64,000 nt of DNA from Gp6-AA40 sp963741135 (GCA_963741135.1 CAVUHC010000004.1:1-64000), one strand, 5' to 3'; counted from the stretch's first letter, positions 51,874-62,410 are shown. The notes: generated by a model not told the origin, from the sequence alone. Made by a program: numbers and translations.

Positions 51874-54258
51874 TCAATGGGTCCGCGTGTCGCCCGCGTC
51901 CGTGACCTCGGCGACGACCGGCGTCGCAGGGATGCGCGCCGGCAGCGGCTCGGCGAGCGCGATCTTCAGCACTTCGTCCATCGTGGACACGAGGTGCAAG
52001 TCGAGCGCGTCAAGCACGTTCTTCGGGATGTCCGCCAGGTCCTTCTCATTGTCGCGCGGCAGGATGATGTTAGTCACCCCAGCGCGGTGCGCCGCCAGAA
52101 CCTTCTCCTTCACGCCGCCGATCGGCAATACCTTGCCGCGCAGCGTGATCTCACCGGTCATCGCCACATCGCGGCGGACCGGAATCTTCGTAAGCGCCGA
52201 CACGAGCGTGGTGGCCAACGTTATGCCGGCCGACGGTCCGTCCTTGGGGATCGCGCCCTCTGGCACGTGTATGTGAATGTCGATCTTCGAGTGGAAGTCC
52301 TCGGCGAGGCTCAGCTCCGCGACCTTGGACCGCACATAGCTCAGCGCCGCCTGCGCCGACTCCTGCATGACGTCGCCAAGCTTGCCGGTGAGCGTCAGCT
52401 TGCCCTTGCCTGCCATCAGCGTCGCCTCGGTCACGAGCAGCTCGCCGCCGACTTCGGTCCACGCCAGGCCGGTTGCCACGCCGACTTCGTTCTGCTCTTC
52501 CGCCATGCTCGGCCGGAAGCGCGGCACGCCGAGATACTCGGTGACCTTTTCGCCGGTGAAGTCTTCCTTGAAGGTCTTGCCCTCGACGACGACCTTGCGC
52601 GCGACCTTCCGGCAGATCGACGCGATCTCGCGCTCGAGGTTGCGGACGCCCGCTTCGCGTGTGTACCGCTGGATGATCGTCTGGATCGCATCGTCATGGA
52701 TGACGATGTTGTCGCTGGTGAGACCGGCGCCCTCGATCGCCTTCGGCGCGAGGAAACGCTTGGCGATCTCGATCTTCTCCGCCTCGGTGTAGCCCGCCAG
52801 CTGCAGTACTTCCATGCGGTCGCGCAGCGCCTGCGGGATGGTGTGGAGCACGTTCGCCGTGCAGATGAACATCACGCTCGAGAGGTCGAACTCGACGTCC
52901 AGGTAATGATCGAGGAACGCGTTGTTCTGCTCCGGATCGAGCACCTCGAGCAACGCCGCCGACGGGTCGCCGCGGAAGTCCATCGACATCTTGTCGACTT
53001 CGTCGAGCAGGAACACCGGGTTCTGCGTCCCCGCCTTCTTCATCATCTGGATGATCTGGCCTGGAAACGCGCCGATGTAAGTGCGGCGGTGGCCGCGGAT
53101 TTCCGCTTCGTCACGGACGCCGCCGAGCGAGAGGCGCACGAACTTGCGGTTCATCGCGCGCGCAATCGACTTGGCCAGCGAAGTCTTGCCGACTCCGGGA
53201 GGCCCGGAGAAGGTGAGGATCGTCGCTTTTGGCTTCTTGACGAGTGAGCGGACGGCGAGGAACTCGAGGATACGGTCCTTGATCTTGTCGAGGCCGTAGT
53301 GGTCTTCGTGCAGCACCGACTCGGCGTGCTTCAGATCGCGGTTTTCGCGCGTCTTCTTGAACCAGGGAACGGCGATGAGCCAGTCGAGGTAGTTGCGCGA
53401 CACGGTGGCTTCCGCCGACATCGGCGGCATCGCCTCGAGACGCTTCAGCTCCTGGACGGCCTTTTCCTCGACCTCCTTCGGCATCTTCGCCTGGTCGATC
53501 TTCTTCTTCAGCTCGTCGATCTCGTTGCCCTTCTCGTCCTTGCGCCCCAGTTCCTTCTGGATCGCCTTCATCTTCTCGTTGAGGTAGTACTCCTTCTGCG
53601 CCTTTTCCATCTGTTTCTTGACGCGAGACTGGATGCGGCGATCGACCTGGAGCTTGTCCACCTCGATTTCGAGGATCCCGGCTATGCGGTTCAGGCGCTC
53701 GAGCGGCGAGATGATCTCGAGCAGGTTCTGTTTCTCGTCCACGCCCACCAGCAGGTGAGCGGCAATCGTGTCGGCCAGCTTGCCCGGGTCGTCCACGCGG
53801 ACCGCGGCAATCATGGCGTCGTAGTGCAGGTTGTTCGACAGCTTCACGTACTGCTCGAACAACGAGACCACCCGGCCCATCGTGCCTTCGACGTCGCCCG
53901 CGGCTTCTTTCTGCTTCGCGAGCACCTTGACGACGACGCGGTAGAAGCCCTTGTCTTCCTTCCACTCGACGGCGCGCGCGCGATCGACACCCTCGACCAG
54001 CACCTTGATGTTGCCGTCCGGAAGCTTGAGACTCTGCACCACGTTGGCGACGCAACCCATCGTGTAGACGTCGTCGGGCCGCGGATCGTCAACCGACGCA
54101 TCGTGCTGCGCGGCGAGGAAGATCCGCTTGTCCTTCAGCAGCGCGTGTTCAAGCGCGCGTGTTGACGACGGCCGCCCAATGACGAACGGCATCATCATGT
54201 GAGGGAAAACGACGACGTCCCGAAGCGGGACGATGGGGAGGGTTTCGTAGACTTCCAT
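51874..54258 (-). CDS. lon: ATP-dependent protease La (Lon)
   Basis: A 794-residue Lon. The N-terminal substrate-binding domain begins LPIVPLRDVVVFPHMMMPFV, the AAA+ module has Walker A TFSGPPGVGKTSLAKSIA and Walker B NPVFLLDEVDKM. The protease domain has catalytic Ser676 (PKDGPSAGITL) and Lys719 (GGVKEKVLAAHR). Length and domain order are standard. It lies between repeat tracts in the conserved block with clpX and engB. Confidence 0.97.
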   Translation of the reverse strand: MEVYETLPIVPLRDVVVFPHMMMPFVIGRPSSTRALEHALLKDKRIFLAAQHDASVDDPRPDDVYTMGCVANVVQSLKLPDGNIKVLVEGVDRARAVEWKEDKGFYRVVVKVLAKQKEAAGDVEGTMGRVVSLFEQYVKLSNNLHYDAMIAAVRVDDPGKLADTIAAHLLVGVDEKQNLLEIISPLERLNRIAGILEIEVDKLQVDRRIQSRVKKQMEKAQKEYYLNEKMKAIQKELGRKDEKGNEIDELKKKIDQAKMPKEVEEKAVQELKRLEAMPPMSAEATVSRNYLDWLIAVPWFKKTRENRDLKHAESVLHEDHYGLDKIKDRILEFLAVRSLVKKPKATILTFSGPPGVGKTSLAKSIARAMNRKFVRLSLGGVRDEAEIRGHRRTYIGAFPGQIIQMMKKAGTQNPVFLLDEVDKMSMDFRGDPSAALLEVLDPEQNNAFLDHYLDVEFDLSSVMFICTANVLHTIPQALRDRMEVLQLAGYTEAEKIEIAKRFLAPKAIEGAGLTSDNIVIHDDAIQTIIQRYTREAGVRNLEREIASICRKVARKVVVEGKTFKEDFTGEKVTEYLGVPRFRPSMAEEQNEVGVATGLAWTEVGGELLVTEATLMAGKGKLTLTGKLGDVMQESAQAALSYVRSKVAELSLAEDFHSKIDIHIHVPEGAIPKDGPSAGITLATTLVSALTKIPVRRDVAMTGEITLRGKVLPIGGVKEKVLAAHRAGVTNIILPRDNEKDLADIPKNVLDALDLHLVSTMDEVLKIALAEPLPARIPATPVVAEVTDAGDTRTH

Positions 54259-54265
54259 TCAAGTC

Positions 54266-54362
54266 CTTGCAGGGATCGGGGATCGGGGATCAGGGGTCAA
54301 AAGCGTCAATCCGGCACGGATCGAACGTCTTTGATCCCTGGTCCCTGATCCCTGGTCCCCAC
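54266..54362. repeat. GGGATCGGGGATCAGGGG-type tandem tract with complementary arm
   Basis: GGGATCGGGGATCGGGGATC (from 54271) faces GATCCCTGGTCCCTGATCCC (from 54332), separated by about 40 bp. It lies between lon and clpX and may form a terminator-like hairpin. A one-armed relative is in frame inside mrfA (37024-37054). Confidence 0.78.
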
Positions 54363-54364
54363 GA

Positions 54365-55612
<1,248 letters not shown>

Positions 55613-55693
55613 AACCTGCTCAGGGCACCGGGTTTAGTGTTTGGAGCCGAGATCCGGGTTATCGACCCCTGAACCCGGTTTCTTTACTCGATG

Positions 55694-56293
55694 TTACACC
55701 CGTTTACGGATGACGTCATCGATGATGCCGTATTCCTTTCCCTGGTCGGCCGACATGATGTAATCGCGCTCGGTGTCGTCCTGGATGCGCTTCATCGGCT
55801 GCCCGGTGTGATGCACCAGAATTTCGTTCAGCCGCTCGCGCATGCGCAGGATTTCCCGGGCGGCGATATCGATATCGGTCGCCTGGCCCGCCAGCCCCTG
55901 CATGAGCGGCTGGTGGATTACGATTCTGGAGTTCGGGAGCGAGTAGCGCTTGCCCTTCTCGCCGGCCGCCAGGAGCACCGCCGCCATCGAGGCCGCCTGG
56001 CCGATGCAGACGGTCTGCACGTGCGGCTTGATGAACTGCATCGTGTCGTAAATCGCCAGCCCCGCGGTGATCGAGCCGCCCGGGCTGTTGATGTACATCA
56101 TGATGTCCTTGTCGGGGTCCTCGGCTTCAAGGAACAACATCTGCGCGATGACGAGGTTCGCGATGCCATCGTCGATTGGCGTCCCGATCATGATGATGCT
56201 GTCTTTCAACAGCCGCGAGAAGATGTCGTAGGCGCGCTCGCCGCGGTTGGTCTGCTCGACTACCATCGGCACAAGCTGGGCGTAAGTGCTCAT
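55694..56293 (-). CDS. clpP: ATP-dependent Clp protease proteolytic subunit ClpP
   Basis: A 199-residue serine protease with catalytic Ser102 (IGQAASMAAVLLAAG), His127 (RIVIHQPLMQG) and Asp173 (QDDTERDYIMSA). N-terminal start and length are typical. It lies between tig and clpX with repeat-filled gaps on both sides. Confidence 0.97.
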   Translation of the reverse strand: MSTYAQLVPMVVEQTNRGERAYDIFSRLLKDSIIMIGTPIDDGIANLVIAQMLFLEAEDPDKDIMMYINSPGGSITAGLAIYDTMQFIKPHVQTVCIGQAASMAAVLLAAGEKGKRYSLPNSRIVIHQPLMQGLAGQATDIDIAAREILRMRERLNEILVHHTGQPMKRIQDDTERDYIMSADQGKEYGIIDDVIRKRV

Positions 56294-56299
56294 CAGGAA

Positions 56300-56430
56300 G
56301 ATTCTTGATTCAGTGATTCGTGATTACTGATTCGTGATTGATACATGAGCCATCGGCGACGTGATCGTACTTAACGGAAGGCCGACCTGAAAGTCGACCT
56401 CTACGCATTCACCAATCACCAATGTTTTCG
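56300..56430. repeat. GATTCGTGATTACTGATTC tract and GGCCGACCTGAAAGTCGACC palindrome
   Basis: Degenerate 8-bp units (GATTCTTGATTCAGTGATTC and following) at 56297-56342, then a copy of the GGCCGACCTGAA palindrome at 56380-56405, and a short complementary piece CATTCACCAATCACCAAT at 56405-56422. It fills the gap between clpP and tig. Confidence 0.75.
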
Positions 56431-56435
56431 GCGGG

Positions 56436-57710
56436 TTACTCGCTTGTCATCTTAGCACGCGACATCGCCAAGTCAACCGCCTTCTCCCGCCGCAGTCCTG
56501 CCGTGAGCCTGGCGATGCCACCGTCTTTTTCGAGCTGAGCACGCACCGCTGCGGGCGTACGCCCTGACCGTTCCGCGAACCGCTCGACCTCCTTATCGAC
56601 ATCTTCGGGGGCCACCGTCAGGCTCTCTCTGCGCGCTATTTCGTCGAGCACGAGCACGCTCGCGACCGAGTCACGCGCACCTTCTCTCTGGGCTTCACGG
56701 AACTGCGCCCAATCGATCCCCGCCTTCCGGGGGTCGACATTCTGATCCATCAGCCGGCGGGCGAACTCCTCGAGCCGGCGATCGATCTCGCGATCGACCA
56801 GCGAAGGAGGAAGCTCGAACGTGATCCGCTGTCCCAGCTGCTTGAGAAGGTCGTTGCGGAGGTGCTGCCTGGCGTGCTCTTCGGCGTCGGCCTGCATGTC
56901 GGTGCGCACGCGATCGCGCAGCGCCGCCAGCGATTCGAAGTCGCCCACATCCTTCGCGAATTCGTCATCGAGGTCGGGCAGCACACGGCGCCGGATCTCC
57001 TTCACCTGCGCTTTGTACGTGACATCGGTGTTCGCCATCTCCTTGACGGCATAGTCGGCGGGGAAGTGCACGACGAACGTCTTCTCGTCACCGGTGTTCA
57101 ATCCGACCAAGTTCTCGTCGAACCCGGGAGGGTTGCCTGCGGCGCCCAGCTCCACCGACACGTCGTCATGATGATCGATCTTGCCGTCCGGGTCGGTGCG
57201 ATCCAACACGAGGACGGCCGTATCGCCGTCGGCGATCGGCCGGCCTTCGACGGTCTCGCTTTTCGCCGCGCGATCGCGCAGGCGGGCTATCGTCTTCTCG
57301 ATTCCGTCCTCCGTGATCGTCGAGCCGTGCCGGCGCAGGGAGAGGGTGGAGAGGTCACCCGGATCGAACGGCGGGACGGTCTCAATGGCCGCGGTGAACG
57401 TCAGTGGCTCACCTTCGCGCAGGACCACGTCCTTGATGTTGGGCGTGTCGACGGGCTCGATGCCTCGCTCCTGCAGCGCCTCTTCGACGGCGCGCGGTAT
57501 GAGGTCCTGTATCACGTCATGGTGAATCTGTTCGCGGAACCGTTGCTTGATGACCGTCGACGGAACCTTGCCCGGGCGGAAGCCGGGCAGCCGCGCCTGC
57601 TTCGAGTATCCCTTGACGACGCGGTCGATCTCGGCATCAACAACGTCGCTCGGGATCTCGATAGAGATCGTCTTCTGGGTTTCGCTGATGTCCTGGAATT
57701 CAGTTTTCAT
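56436..57710 (-). CDS. tig: Trigger factor (ribosome-associated chaperone)
   Basis: A 424-residue trigger factor. The ribosome-binding signature is ARLPGFRPGKVPSTVIKQRF, then an FKBP-like prolyl isomerase domain (IADGDTAVLVLDRTDPDGKI ... VHFPADYAVKEMANTDVTYK) and the helical C-terminal domain. ATG 57710 (KTEFQDISETQKTISIEIPS) is chosen because it matches the family N-terminus; a Met five residues upstream is not conserved. It is the first gene of the tig-clpP-clpX-lon block. Confidence 0.96.
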   Translation of the reverse strand: MKTEFQDISETQKTISIEIPSDVVDAEIDRVVKGYSKQARLPGFRPGKVPSTVIKQRFREQIHHDVIQDLIPRAVEEALQERGIEPVDTPNIKDVVLREGEPLTFTAAIETVPPFDPGDLSTLSLRRHGSTITEDGIEKTIARLRDRAAKSETVEGRPIADGDTAVLVLDRTDPDGKIDHHDDVSVELGAAGNPPGFDENLVGLNTGDEKTFVVHFPADYAVKEMANTDVTYKAQVKEIRRRVLPDLDDEFAKDVGDFESLAALRDRVRTDMQADAEEHARQHLRNDLLKQLGQRITFELPPSLVDREIDRRLEEFARRLMDQNVDPRKAGIDWAQFREAQREGARDSVASVLVLDEIARRESLTVAPEDVDKEVERFAERSGRTPAAVRAQLEKDGGIARLTAGLRREKAVDLAMSRAKMTSE

Positions 57711-57714
57711 GGTG

Positions 57715-57792
57715 AGACAAGCCACGGAGACACGGAAACACGGAGGAACTCTGGTCCGAAGACATCTCCGTGTCTCCGTGACTCCGTGGCCC
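57715..57792. repeat. CACGGAGACACGGAAAC-type hairpin repeat
   Basis: CCACGGAGACACGGAAACAC (57723) faces TCTCCGTGTCTCCGTGACTC (57765). It lies upstream of tig and immediately after the tRNA gene. Same family as 51776-51852. Confidence 0.78.
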
Positions 57793-57811
57793 GTGACGGC
57801 GGGCGCTGAGT

Positions 57812-57894
57812 GCGAAAGGAGGGACTCGAACCCCCATACCCTTTCGGGTACCAGATCCTAAGTCTGGCGCGTCTGCCAGTTCCGCCACTTTCGC
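57812..57894 (-). tRNA. tRNA-Leu (anticodon TAG)
   Basis: An 83-nt sequence on the minus strand with acceptor GCGAAAG/CTTTCGC, D-loop region with GGCAGACG, anticodon stem CCAGA-CTTAGGA-TCTGG giving anticodon TAG (codon CUA), a long variable arm (TACCCGAAAGGGTA) and T-arm GGGGGTTCGAGTCCCTC. The long variable arm is class II, as expected for leucine. CCA is not encoded. Confidence 0.95.
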
Positions 57895-57915
57895 GTCACA
57901 CCGAGACTAGCAGGG

Positions 57916-58003
57916 GAAGGGGTCAGGGAGTCATTAGGGGAATCGAAATGTGCCCGGCTCAAGTGGTTCGATTTCGATTCCCGTAATGACTCCCGACCCC
58001 TTC
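57916..58003. repeat. Inverted repeat with 33-bp arms (AAGGGGTCAGGGAGTCATT type)
   Basis: Arms at 57916-57949 and 57971-58003 differ by one substitution and one indel and enclose 21 bp. The outer sequence GAAGGGGTC...GAGTCATT resembles a REP-type end widely linked to RAYT/IS200-like transposases; that link is from memory and no transposase is in this window. Confidence 0.75.
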
Positions 58004-58025
58004 GTCGTGCTACTATCTCGCGACT

Positions 58026-58307
58026 TTGACCGACCTCCGGACCGATTTATTCCACGGCCTCTTCGAATGGCATCGCGCCGGGAAAGGGCCCGCCCGGGTG
58101 ACCACGCGATCGGCAGCGCCCCGCGAGGTGCCCGATTCCCAGACGGGCCGACCGTTGAAGGTTGCAAGCCTCGAGGTCAGCGAGCGTGCCGTCTGTCCGG
58201 CCTGCACCCAGCTCGGTGGCGGCGGCTACGTCTCGTTCGTGTCGGATCTCAGGCTTGCGTTTGCGTGCCCCAGCTGCCGCAAGCTGGTCTGGATTGCCGG
58301 CGCCTGA
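58026..58307 (+). CDS. Small zinc-ribbon-like protein
   Basis: A 93-residue frame starting at TTG 58026. The C-terminal half has CPAC (ERAVCPACTQLGG) and CPSC (AFACPSCRKLVWIAG), a four-Cys zinc-ribbon pattern with about 25 residues between pairs. The N-terminal half is basic with no clear fold. It overlaps the start of the glycosyltransferase by 14 bp, so they may be coupled. Function unknown; moderate confidence that it is translated. Confidence 0.5.
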   Translation: MTDLRTDLFHGLFEWHRAGKGPARVTTRSAAPREVPDSQTGRPLKVASLEVSERAVCPACTQLGGGGYVSFVSDLRLAFACPSCRKLVWIAGA

Positions 58308-59271
58308 ACGCGCTCCACGCGTCAGCGTTCTGCTAACCGCGTACAACCGCGCACCCTACATCGCTTCGTCTATCGAGAGCGTCCTTACGCAGACGCTTCG
58401 CGATTTCGAGCTGATCATCACTGACGATCGGTCCTCGGACGGTACGGTTGACATCGCGGAGGCGTACGCGCGCCGCGACTCGCGTATTCGGGTGTTTCGC
58501 AACGAGCGGAATCTCGGTGACTACGCCAATCGCAACCATGCCGCGTCGCTTGCCACCGGCGAATTCCTCAAGTTTCATGACTCGGACGATGTGCTCTACC
58601 CGCCGTGCCTCGAGATCATGGCGTCACTGTTATCGGCGGCGCCGAGCGCTGGATTCGCCTTGTCCTCGAGCGTTGCGTGGCCCGGTGGTCCGGTCCCGAT
58701 GCTCTCGTCACCGCGCTTGAGCTATCAGCGCGAGTTTCTGGGGTTCGGCATGTTCAACGCCGGTCCAGCCGGGGCGCTGTTTCGAACCGAGACGTTTCGC
58801 GCACTTGGGGGCTTCGAGGATCATGGCGCGGCCTCCGACAGCATCTTCTGGCTCGGTGCGTGCGCGAGGTATTCGGTCCTGCTGTTGCCGGCCGATCTTT
58901 TCTGGTATCGCGTGCACTCGGGGCAGTCGCTGCAGAGCGACGCCGCAGCCAGGGCCTACGCGCTCGTGCCGCGTTATCAGTGGCAGCAGCTGGCGTCGGC
59001 GGAATGCCCGTTGACCCACGACGAGCGAACGCAGGCACGACGTAACGTGGCATTTTCGACCGCAAAGCAGATCTGGCGCGCTTTCCGTCGGGGCGAATGG
59101 GCCGCGGCCATGTCGCGTCTGCGGAATTCGGGAATCACGCCGCTTGAATGGTTGAAGTACCTTCGTCCGCCGCGGCGTTACGCGCTTGCCGGCACGCCGC
59201 TCGATGCGAATGGCGAGTACGTGGTTCCAGACTGGTGCCGGCTACCTGCGCCCAAAGCGCACGAAGAGTGA
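58294..59271 (+). CDS. GT2-family glycosyltransferase
   Basis: A 325-residue GT-A fold glycosyltransferase: RVSVLLTAYNRAPYIASSIE, FELIITDDRSSDGTVDIAEA, EFLKFHDSDDVLYPPCLEIM (DxD motif, here DSDD) and RTETFRALGGFEDHGAASDS. It would transfer a sugar from a nucleotide donor in the cytoplasm. TTG 58294 (just before PAPERAPRVSVLL) is the best start; no ATG is available. It is the first gene of the polysaccharide region. Confidence 0.85.
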   Translation: MPAPERAPRVSVLLTAYNRAPYIASSIESVLTQTLRDFELIITDDRSSDGTVDIAEAYARRDSRIRVFRNERNLGDYANRNHAASLATGEFLKFHDSDDVLYPPCLEIMASLLSAAPSAGFALSSSVAWPGGPVPMLSSPRLSYQREFLGFGMFNAGPAGALFRTETFRALGGFEDHGAASDSIFWLGACARYSVLLLPADLFWYRVHSGQSLQSDAAARAYALVPRYQWQQLASAECPLTHDERTQARRNVAFSTAKQIWRAFRRGEWAAAMSRLRNSGITPLEWLKYLRPPRRYALAGTPLDANGEYVVPDWCRLPAPKAHEE

Positions 59272-59330
59272 TCTTGAGGCTTCGGGTCGTTCGTGCCCTT
59301 CGTGGATGAAAACGTCTTCGTGGTTTTCGA

Positions 59331-60302
59331 CTACGCTCGGCGCCGTTCAGGCGCTCGCGCACGTGGGACCGCAGGCAGCATTCTCACGGCCAGCTTGCCC
59401 CGATTCGCACGCATGTTCGTTGCGAGGAGCTCGGCGATCGGCCCACGCTGCCCGGGCGAGGAATTGATCGCGCGGCGAGCCATCACGGGTAGGACGATCA
59501 ACCCCGCGTCTCGCGCTTCCGCGCCCGCGTAGAGCCGCCGGATCTCCGGAGCGCTCGAGTTGGAGAGAATCACGCACGCGCCACGCCTCGCGGCCGCGAT
59601 GACCGCCTGCTGCAAGCGGGTCTGATCGTCGGCGGAAAATCCCCTGGCGGTGTAGTTCGCGAATGACGCTGTCCTGCTCAGAGGCGCGTATGGCGGATCG
59701 CAGTAGATGAAATCTCCTGTCCCCGCAGCGGCCAGCGGACGTTCGAACGACCCGCGCTCGACCACCACACGGGGGTCGCGTAAGACGGTGGCAACGGCGC
59801 GAAGGTGCTCCGCATCGCAGATGCGAGGATTCGCGTATCGCCCCGCAGGAACATTGAACTCGCCGCGCCGGTTCAGCCGGAACAGTCCGTTGAATCCGGT
59901 GCGATTCAGATAGATCAACATGGCGGCGAGCTCGGGCGTATAGGCGCCGCCGGCAGCGCGAGATGGATTGAAGCGCTCATCGCGGACCTGGTAGTAATGC
60001 GCCTCGCCACCGGCCTGGTGTCCCGCCGCGAGCGTTTCCAGTTCGGCGATGACAGCCTCTGTCTGATCGCGCACCATCTGATAGCATCCGGTGAGGTCGC
60101 GGTTGTCATCGACCAGCCAGGCGTCCCGGCCATCAAGCGTGCCCGAGCCGTAGAGATCGAAGAACACGGCGCCGCTTCCCACGAACGGTTCAATGTACCG
60201 GCGGAACGTCTGCGGATACCGAGGGCGCAGTTCGTGCAGCAGTTGGCGTTTGCCGCCGACCCATTTCAGGAAAGGATGCATGACGTCCGGTCTTATCGGC
60301 AT
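59331..60302 (-). CDS. Dam-type DNA adenine methyltransferase (D12 class)
   Basis: A 323-residue N6-adenine methyltransferase: MHPFLKWVGGKRQLLHELRP, YIEPFVGSGAVFFDLY (SAM site), TGFNGLFRLNRRGEFNVPAG and catalytic DPPY in DFIYCDPPYAPLSRTAS. The family recognises GATC-type sites. No restriction endonuclease is adjacent, so it is an orphan methylase, possibly regulatory or phage-derived. M1 or M8 (60281) may be the start. Confidence 0.9.
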   Translation of the reverse strand: MPIRPDVMHPFLKWVGGKRQLLHELRPRYPQTFRRYIEPFVGSGAVFFDLYGSGTLDGRDAWLVDDNRDLTGCYQMVRDQTEAVIAELETLAAGHQAGGEAHYYQVRDERFNPSRAAGGAYTPELAAMLIYLNRTGFNGLFRLNRRGEFNVPAGRYANPRICDAEHLRAVATVLRDPRVVVERGSFERPLAAAGTGDFIYCDPPYAPLSRTASFANYTARGFSADDQTRLQQAVIAAARRGACVILSNSSAPEIRRLYAGAEARDAGLIVLPVMARRAINSSPGQRGPIAELLATNMRANRGKLAVRMLPAVPRARAPERRRA

Positions 60303-60506
60303 TTGATCGTTTTATGTTCGCTTCGCATCGCGCTCCGACGAAGTATCGCTAGATAAACAACTGATAACTATACAGTTAAGCTCCTGTTTCCATCACTGCA
60401 CAAGTGTGCGGGTCCCGCCGATAACATAGTAGGAGCGCGTCGATTCGTTGATTGCGATTGATATGTCGGCTACGGAACGTCCTCCAGAGTCACTTTGAGT
60501 CTTCAT

Positions 60507-61181
60507 ATGCACCTTGACCCGTCGCTTTCTGTAAGCGAGAGGGCGAAGCTGTACGCGTTCATCGGGCGCCGATGCGCCGCCATGGTGCTCGCGTTCGGAC
60601 TTGTCGTCGCCTGCGCTTCCTGTGAGAGGCCACACGTGACAGCCGTGTACGACCCGGACACGCATCTAATCAGCCGGCTCGATTACGACGATGAGATGAG
60701 CGGACGGATCGCAGCGCGGACCTACTTCTCAAGCGGCCGCCCGGTGCGGCTCGAGGTCGACCCAGATGGCAACGGGTCGATCGATCGGTGGGAGTACTAC
60801 GGCGCGGACGGCTCATTGGTGCGCCTCGGCAGGTCGAGCCGGAACGATGGCCGTGAAGACACCTGGGTGACGCAATCCGGGTACTCCATGCGCGTCGACA
60901 TCTCGACGCGCCGCGATGGTTTCGTCGACCGCCGGGAGTTCCACGAGCAGGGAGAGCTGATCCGTGCGGAACTAGACACGAATTTCGACCGGCTTGTCGA
61001 CGAGTGGCAGGAATTTGACAACGGCAAGCTTCACATCCTCCTCATCGACACCGAACAGCGACGCGGCCGGCCGGATCGGCGTCTTGTCTACGGTCTGGAC
61101 GGGTCTCTTACGGGCTTTGCGTCGGATCCCGACGGGGATGGGCAATTTACGCCGGAGCAGATACACGATGGTTCAGAGTGA
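60507..61181 (+). CDS. Lipoprotein-like protein upstream of the polysaccharide export genes
   Basis: A 224-residue protein with an N-terminal hydrophobic segment ending in Cys (AMVLAFGLVVACASCERP), so probably a lipoprotein. The mature part has repeated short Asp-rich motifs (VDPDGNGSIDRWEYYGADGS, SDPDGDGQFTPEQI) that resemble EF-hand-like or dockerin-like calcium loops, and repeats around R-x-D..D-R-x-E. ATG 60507 is taken; TTG 60495 and ATG 60582 are alternatives. It overlaps the next gene by 14 bp. Function unknown, presumably in polysaccharide export or its regulation. Confidence 0.65.
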   Translation: MHLDPSLSVSERAKLYAFIGRRCAAMVLAFGLVVACASCERPHVTAVYDPDTHLISRLDYDDEMSGRIAARTYFSSGRPVRLEVDPDGNGSIDRWEYYGADGSLVRLGRSSRNDGREDTWVTQSGYSMRVDISTRRDGFVDRREFHEQGELIRAELDTNFDRLVDEWQEFDNGKLHILLIDTEQRRGRPDRRLVYGLDGSLTGFASDPDGDGQFTPEQIHDGSE

Positions 61182-62409
61182 ATTGAAGCAGGCCGTCAGA
61201 TGCTCGCTACGCGTCGTCTTCGCCGTGGGAGTGGCGCAGCTGGTGTTCGCCAGTGCAGCGATGGCGCAAGCGGCGCAGGATCCGGCCCGTACCTCGCGGT
61301 TCTTGATGGGCCCGCTGGCGTGGACGCCGACGCTGACGCTTCGCGATGCCGGCGTCGACTCCAACGTGTTCAACTCGCCCGAGGCCGAAACCCCGAAGCA
61401 GGATGTCACCAGCACCTTGACCCCGGCCGTCGATTCCGTGCTCACGCTTGGCGTCATGCAGCTTGCGACCCAGGGCCGGGCCGATTTTCTCTATTTCGAG
61501 CGCTACACGAACGAGCGCGCGATTAACGGCCGCATCGCGGGACGCATGCAGTTTCCAACCACGCGCGTCCACCCGGTATTGACCGGCTCGTGGGAGCATG
61601 CCAAGGAGCGGAACGGCAACGAGATCGATATACGCGCACCGCGAACAGAAATGGCGTACTCGGTTGGCCTCGGAGCCCAGATCACGCCGCGTTCCTCTCT
61701 CACGGTGACTGGTGGCCTGAGCGACTTGCGGTACGACGAGGGGGTGCAGTTTCGCGGCGTCGACCTCTCCGCGAGCCTCAACCGACAGAGCAAGACGGCG
61801 AGTGCGACGCTTCGGAGCACTCTCACGCCGCTGACAAGGCTCGTCGTCATTCTCGACGGAGCGCGGGACGAATTCACCACAGCCGCGAGCCACAACACCG
61901 ACAATCTGCGCGGTCTCGCAGGCCTTGAGTTTGCGGCCGACGCTGTCATTCGCGGACGCGCCACCGTCGGGTACCACAAGATGCTGCCCCGCGGCTCTGA
62001 CCTTTCACTCAATTTTGCAGGTTGGACCAGTCTGTTCGACCTCAGCTATACCCTGCTCGGGCGTACACGCTTTACCGGCCGCACGTCGCACGACACCAGT
62101 TACTCGGGGCTCGACAATCGACCGTTCTACGTGTCGACGGTCGGGGGACTCGAGGTCACCCATAACCTCGTCGGGCCGGTTGACGTCGAACTGCGCGGGA
62201 GCCGCGAAAAGCTTGGCTACGCCGCAACCACGTTTCAGCCTGCACGCACAGATTACGCAAATACGGTGGGCGGTGGCCTCATCGTCCGCCTGTCAATGCA
62301 GTCGCGTATCGGCTTCTATTACGACGACAACCAGCGGCGTTCCTCAGAGGGTCCTATATGGGAGTACAGCCGCCGCCACATTTACACATCGGTCACTTAT
62401 GGATTCTGA
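61168..62409 (+). CDS. Outer-membrane beta-barrel protein
   Basis: A 413-residue protein with signal peptide (VVFAVGVAQLVFASAAMAQA) and an alternating, aromatic-rich pattern of about 16 strands (RADFLYFERYTNERA, YSVGLGAQITPRSSLTVTGG, RIGFYYDDNQRR) ending YSRRHIYTSVTYGF with a C-terminal Phe, the outer-membrane insertion signal. It resembles the beta-barrels that precede polysaccharide export genes in XrtA-type loci. ATG 61168 lies inside the end of the preceding gene. It probably helps move polymer across the outer membrane. Confidence 0.8.
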   Translation: MVQSELKQAVRCSLRVVFAVGVAQLVFASAAMAQAAQDPARTSRFLMGPLAWTPTLTLRDAGVDSNVFNSPEAETPKQDVTSTLTPAVDSVLTLGVMQLATQGRADFLYFERYTNERAINGRIAGRMQFPTTRVHPVLTGSWEHAKERNGNEIDIRAPRTEMAYSVGLGAQITPRSSLTVTGGLSDLRYDEGVQFRGVDLSASLNRQSKTASATLRSTLTPLTRLVVILDGARDEFTTAASHNTDNLRGLAGLEFAADAVIRGRATVGYHKMLPRGSDLSLNFAGWTSLFDLSYTLLGRTRFTGRTSHDTSYSGLDNRPFYVSTVGGLEVTHNLVGPVDVELRGSREKLGYAATTFQPARTDYANTVGGGLIVRLSMQSRIGFYYDDNQRRSSEGPIWEYSRRHIYTSVTYGF

Positions 62410-62410
62410 T

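Noticed and set aside
51877..53247. Plus-strand frame of 456 codons opposite lon
   Set aside because: High GC keeps the antisense frame open; the minus strand is unambiguously Lon.
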